DNA from: Luidia sarsii
Taxonomy: Eukaryota; Echinodermata; Asteroidea; Paxillosida; Luidiidae
NCBI GenBank assembly: GCA_949987565.1
Contig: OX465107.1
Location: 8,685,721 to 8,749,720, forward strand
Length of the DNA: 64,000 bases
Reading direction: 5' to 3'
Part shown: positions 61,032 through 64,000 of the stretch, piece after piece
Layout: every line of letters starts with the position of its first letter
How positions within the stretch are numbered: the first letter of the stretch is position 1
Notes under the pieces: generated by a model
What the model saw: the letters and a program-made list of their open reading frames with translations, nothing else
Told to the model about the DNA's origin: nothing
The model's database searches: none
Program-made: the position numbers and the translations under genes

Positions 61032-62819
61032 CTGAAACGAGATAAAGAGGTACCATCCTGTGAGAACATGTACAGGTTGCTCCAATGTAGGTGTCTGCAC
61101 TCTGCAGTGTCACTGGCATATACATGTAGAGCAGAATTCTCCCTATTTCATCTATACTATTGCATACATGCATGGATACACAAGCCTAATTGTAAGCACA
61201 AGATACTTTTCTTGAAGGAGCAGCACTGTGATCTAAAATGATTCCAAGCAGTCTCACTCTTGTCTACCCTAAAATGATGTACCCAGTACATGTACTGTAC
61301 ATGTACATGTGTATAATGGGGATACAGCATACTGTGCATGGACTGTATGCTGTACAAATCTTGGCACCTAGATGTAAACAATAAGTATGTTCCTCCGATT
61401 CCCCAAAACTGAGATCTACACTAAATTCAAATTTACTTTCTTCAGAGTCCAGACACACAAATATTTCATCACTTTGCAGTTTCATTACAACCAATCAGCA
61501 AGAGAGAATTCCTGCAATAGCCCAGCTGTATCAGATTACAGTCTGAGTGGCTAACAAACAGATAAGGATAGGCAGGGCAACATGCAGATAGCAAGTATCA
61601 TCTTCAAGACAGCCATTGAATTCAGAGTTTTAGACAGAGCCAGTTTCTATATACATGTAGTATTACTGTGTGTAGATTAAGCAAGTTAGTCCACTCATCC
61701 AGCGATGCGACTTTTTTTGGTGAGTTACATGCAGGTCACTAACTACATGTAGTCACATTAACTTCCATCCTGCACAGATCAAACCTCAGAGCCTCTGCAC
61801 ATTCTGACTTGATTATCATTCCCCCCCCCAACAAAAAATAAAAACAAAATACAACAAATCACCAACATCTGAATATGCAAATGCTCCAATAGTAGACTGG
61901 TCCACTGGGGTGATCTGTCATACCATATAAAGTAGTGCAAGCTATTTAGATAACATCTGACATGTACATCTTTGTTAGCGCTAATTCCACACGTGCAGCA
62001 AACGTTACAAACAGCTGTACAGTTATGGGGTGGAGTAAGGCCAGGGCTGGCCTAGCTATGCAGCGTGCACATTTTTCCAAGGTGAGTAATCTGACCAGGA
62101 TTTGACTGGACTGCCAATAGCAGAACGCAGACTTCTGGTGAACCTACTGAACTCTTGTCATTGGTTGAGGGGGGGGGGGCAGAGAGGGGATGACGTCTAC
62201 ATGTAGGCTACATAAACAAGAAGATGAATCAATTAAATTGATGAACTTTACAATCCATAATGATTTGTCATGTTGAAAAACAACATGCCATTGAGAATTG
62301 GCCTGCTAGGATGAATGAATCAAGACATTTCTGAGAAAAATCTCAGAAATCATGCAAATTTGCAAAATTAGTGAAAAAATAATAAGATATTCCCTACTCA
62401 AACTACATGTACCGGTACATGTATAAGCTTTTCAGAATCATTGATTTCTTAAGATGAATATCAATTTGTAAACAGAAGTTAGCCATTTAAGATTGAATTA
62501 ATCATAAGGATAGTCACTACGTACATGTAGGTTTAACAACTCAATATGGACAGTAAACCACTCATTGCACTCAAATGTCCCCCCTTCCCCAATCACTTGA
62601 CTCATGGGATTAATGCCTCCCTACAACTCCCTACACAGACAGCATAACTGCAACAATATCATAATATAAGTGGTTCATGGCTGGTGAGACATGCAACAGC
62701 CCACAGGATCCATGGCTGATATTGCTCAAACCAGTAAACCACACTGGGAACAACTTAGAATGGAACCAGTAAGTATGGGCAGTTTCCAACGCCCCCTCCC
62801 AAAAAACAAACAAAAAAAA

Positions 62820-63060
62820 CACACAATTATTTGAATTGTGGTTTGAATTTTGAATTTTATTGAGTGTGGACACAATAAATGCGATTATTAGTGGGATTTG
62901 AATCACGATTCGGACTCCACTATTAGTGAGACTTTTCTAAATAATCGCATTTATTTGGCGCGTGATGAGTTTGGGAATTGCACCGTTTTGTTTTAATCCC
63001 ACAATCCACCGCTCTCGCTCTGACTGACAGGAAGTGTCGTGCTTGTTTACATATCTCCAT
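62820..63060. mobile_element. MITE-like repeat with AATCGCGATT motifs, copy 2
   Basis: The block shares GGATTTGAATCACGATTCGG, TTAGTGAGACTTTTCTAAAT, AATCGCATTTATTT, CTCTCGCTCTGACTGACAGG and TGCTTGTTTACATATCTCC with the copy at 10147-10451, in the same order and orientation. On the minus strand both translate to C-K-Q-A-x-H-F-x-S-V-R-A-R-A-V. The similarity extends outside this frame, so it is most simply DNA-level repeat identity. Confidence 0.78.
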
Positions 63061-63579
63061 GCATGGGCCACACTCAAAGACACCATTCGGACCATGGAGG
63101 TTTGGACCCCAAACTTTAGCTAGCCACAATCAGCTCGCGTTTTTTTCGTCAGGATTTGTTGGCCTGTCTGGACGCAAGCATTGCAATTTACATGTACATG
63201 GATTTACACGGTGGGAAAGGCGCTAAAGCGTCAATGATTTTATCAGGAAACAGAGCAGGTTTGGGGTTCTTCCAAGATACTTCCACTGTTTCCTTGTATG
63301 CGGAGGAATGGGACAGGCTTATCTCCTTGCAAGTATCTCCCAGTCTGCTGAGTGATTGGCCAAATCCACCCGCATTCCTCCCATTCAGGCAGACAGAAGT
63401 TGCCTTCAGCTGACCTGCTTTCAGTGATCATTACCACATTGAAAAACAAAGGTTATGTCTGCATCTACTGCAGGCAGATTGCTGGTTCCAGATTGAGAAA
63501 CAAGATGGTGCACCCACCCAATCCCAATGGTGCACACATATGGCACTTGGGTGGCATGCATGTATACTAACATGTGAAA

Positions 63580-63790
63580 ATATGTACACGTATGTAAAAT
63601 GTACATGTACATGTACATGTATGCACACTTAAAGTGTACAACACTGCACACGTACATGGACATTTTACCATTGGATAAGCTGCATATGTAGGGGTACATT
63701 GTACAGGTACATGTACTGTACAGTATTACAAGTACTGTGCAGCCTGTGTATCATTTGTAGGTGCACATATATACTGTACATGTGCAGTTC
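63580..63790. repeat. ACATGT/TGTACA palindrome cluster
   Basis: ATGTACATGTACATGTACAT at about 63599-63620 and further ACATGTACTGTACA words near 63708-63725 and 63775-63785. This is the densest such cluster beside an exon in the window. Confidence 0.85.
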
Positions 63791-63847
63791 TACAAGTTTT
63801 CTAAGAAAATCACAGCCAGTCTAGTATCAAAGTCTACATTACAATAC

Positions 63848-63898
63848 CTGGTAAGTGGCCGGGTAACAGTTGAGAAATTGGTTTGATATACTTCTTAT
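63848..63898 (-). CDS. 51-nt exon immediately upstream of the giant exon
   Basis: On the minus strand the acceptor AAAATCATTTCAG is followed by 51 nt and a CCAG|GTATTG donor at 63841-63847. Phase 0 in and phase 0 out gives 17 codons, IRSISNQFLNCYPATYQ, which would join directly to GLLSGILSPRDTKK of the giant exon. The joined stretch is more ordered-looking than the rest and may be the end of an N-terminal folded or helical region encoded further upstream. Seen: both splice sites, open frame and phase match. The exon is short, so a chance match is possible. Upstream exons lie beyond the window. Confidence 0.68.
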
Positions 63899-64000
63899 CT
63901 GAAATGATTTTGATTAATGGTTGACTTCTTTTTCTGGCATTTTCTAACAAAGTATGCAAGCTCGAGTTTTGGCCCCACAAGGACCAAAAAAACCGATTAT

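Larger units (their letters stand above)
61032..63847 (-). other. Intron of about 2.8 kb upstream of the giant exon
   Basis: AT-rich sequence between the donor at 63841-63847 and the acceptor at 61032. It contains a C-run (about 61820), a G-run (62169-62179), a repeat copy (62820-63060) and an ACATGT cluster (63580-63790). An 'AAG|GTGAGT' plus-strand donor-like word at about 62077 has no matching open frame. Confidence 0.7.

Noticed and set aside
61032..61100. Upstream extension of the giant frame with an ATG (23 extra codons, hydrophobic, signal-peptide-like).
   Set aside because: It is intron sequence read through the acceptor at 61032. A phase-matched exon lies further upstream.
1..64000. 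CRISPR arrays, rRNA genes, operon-type gene clusters, and viral or toxin genes.
   Set aside because: None was seen. Spaced repeats here are tandem, foldback or dispersed, without regular unique spacers.

Overview
The window looks like animal nuclear DNA. It is AT-rich and mostly non-coding, and it is full of short terminal-inverted-repeat elements, tRNA-derived SINE fragments and the palindromic word ACATGT/TGTACA. It has GT-AG introns of many kilobases and GC-rich exons. This texture suits an invertebrate deuterostome such as amphioxus, an echinoderm or a hemichordate. That is an inference from style only; no diagnostic gene was recognised.

One protein-coding gene dominates and lies on the minus strand. 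Four exons can be chained in phase across about 62.6 kb: a 51-nt exon (63848-63898), one giant exon of 5305 nt (55727-61031), a 124-nt exon (9264-9387) and a 92-nt exon (1253-1344). Each junction has a good acceptor and donor, and the codon phases (0, 1, 2, then 1 going out) agree. The gene runs off both ends of the window. Its product is a very large, probably disordered, Ser/Pro/Arg/Lys/Gln-rich protein. It has an SH3-ligand-like PxxPxR site, a seven-copy nonapeptide repeat, a recurring P-x-EW motif and one charged, helix-prone segment near residues 1400-1480 of the giant exon. I do not recognise the family. The look is that of a cytoskeletal or junctional adaptor, which is only a guess.

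Three further stretches on the same strand have splice signals and partly fitting phases (12337-12397, 49602-49683 and 5396-5453). They may be alternative exons. The one at 49602-49683 carries an in-frame stop and could end a short isoform.

The roughly 46-kb intron (9388-55726) and the roughly 8-kb intron (1345-9263) hold the mobile DNA. This includes a TTAA-flanked piggyBac-like non-autonomous element, several MITE or foldback families, tRNA-derived SINE pieces and a composite GC-rich palindromic element. The most interesting is a family of about 13 copies whose core resembles a hammerhead ribozyme with a paired C3U/G8A change. A separate inverted repeat at 54365-54625 also carries a hammerhead-like core. 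No rRNA, intact tRNA gene, CRISPR array or bacterial-type operon was seen.
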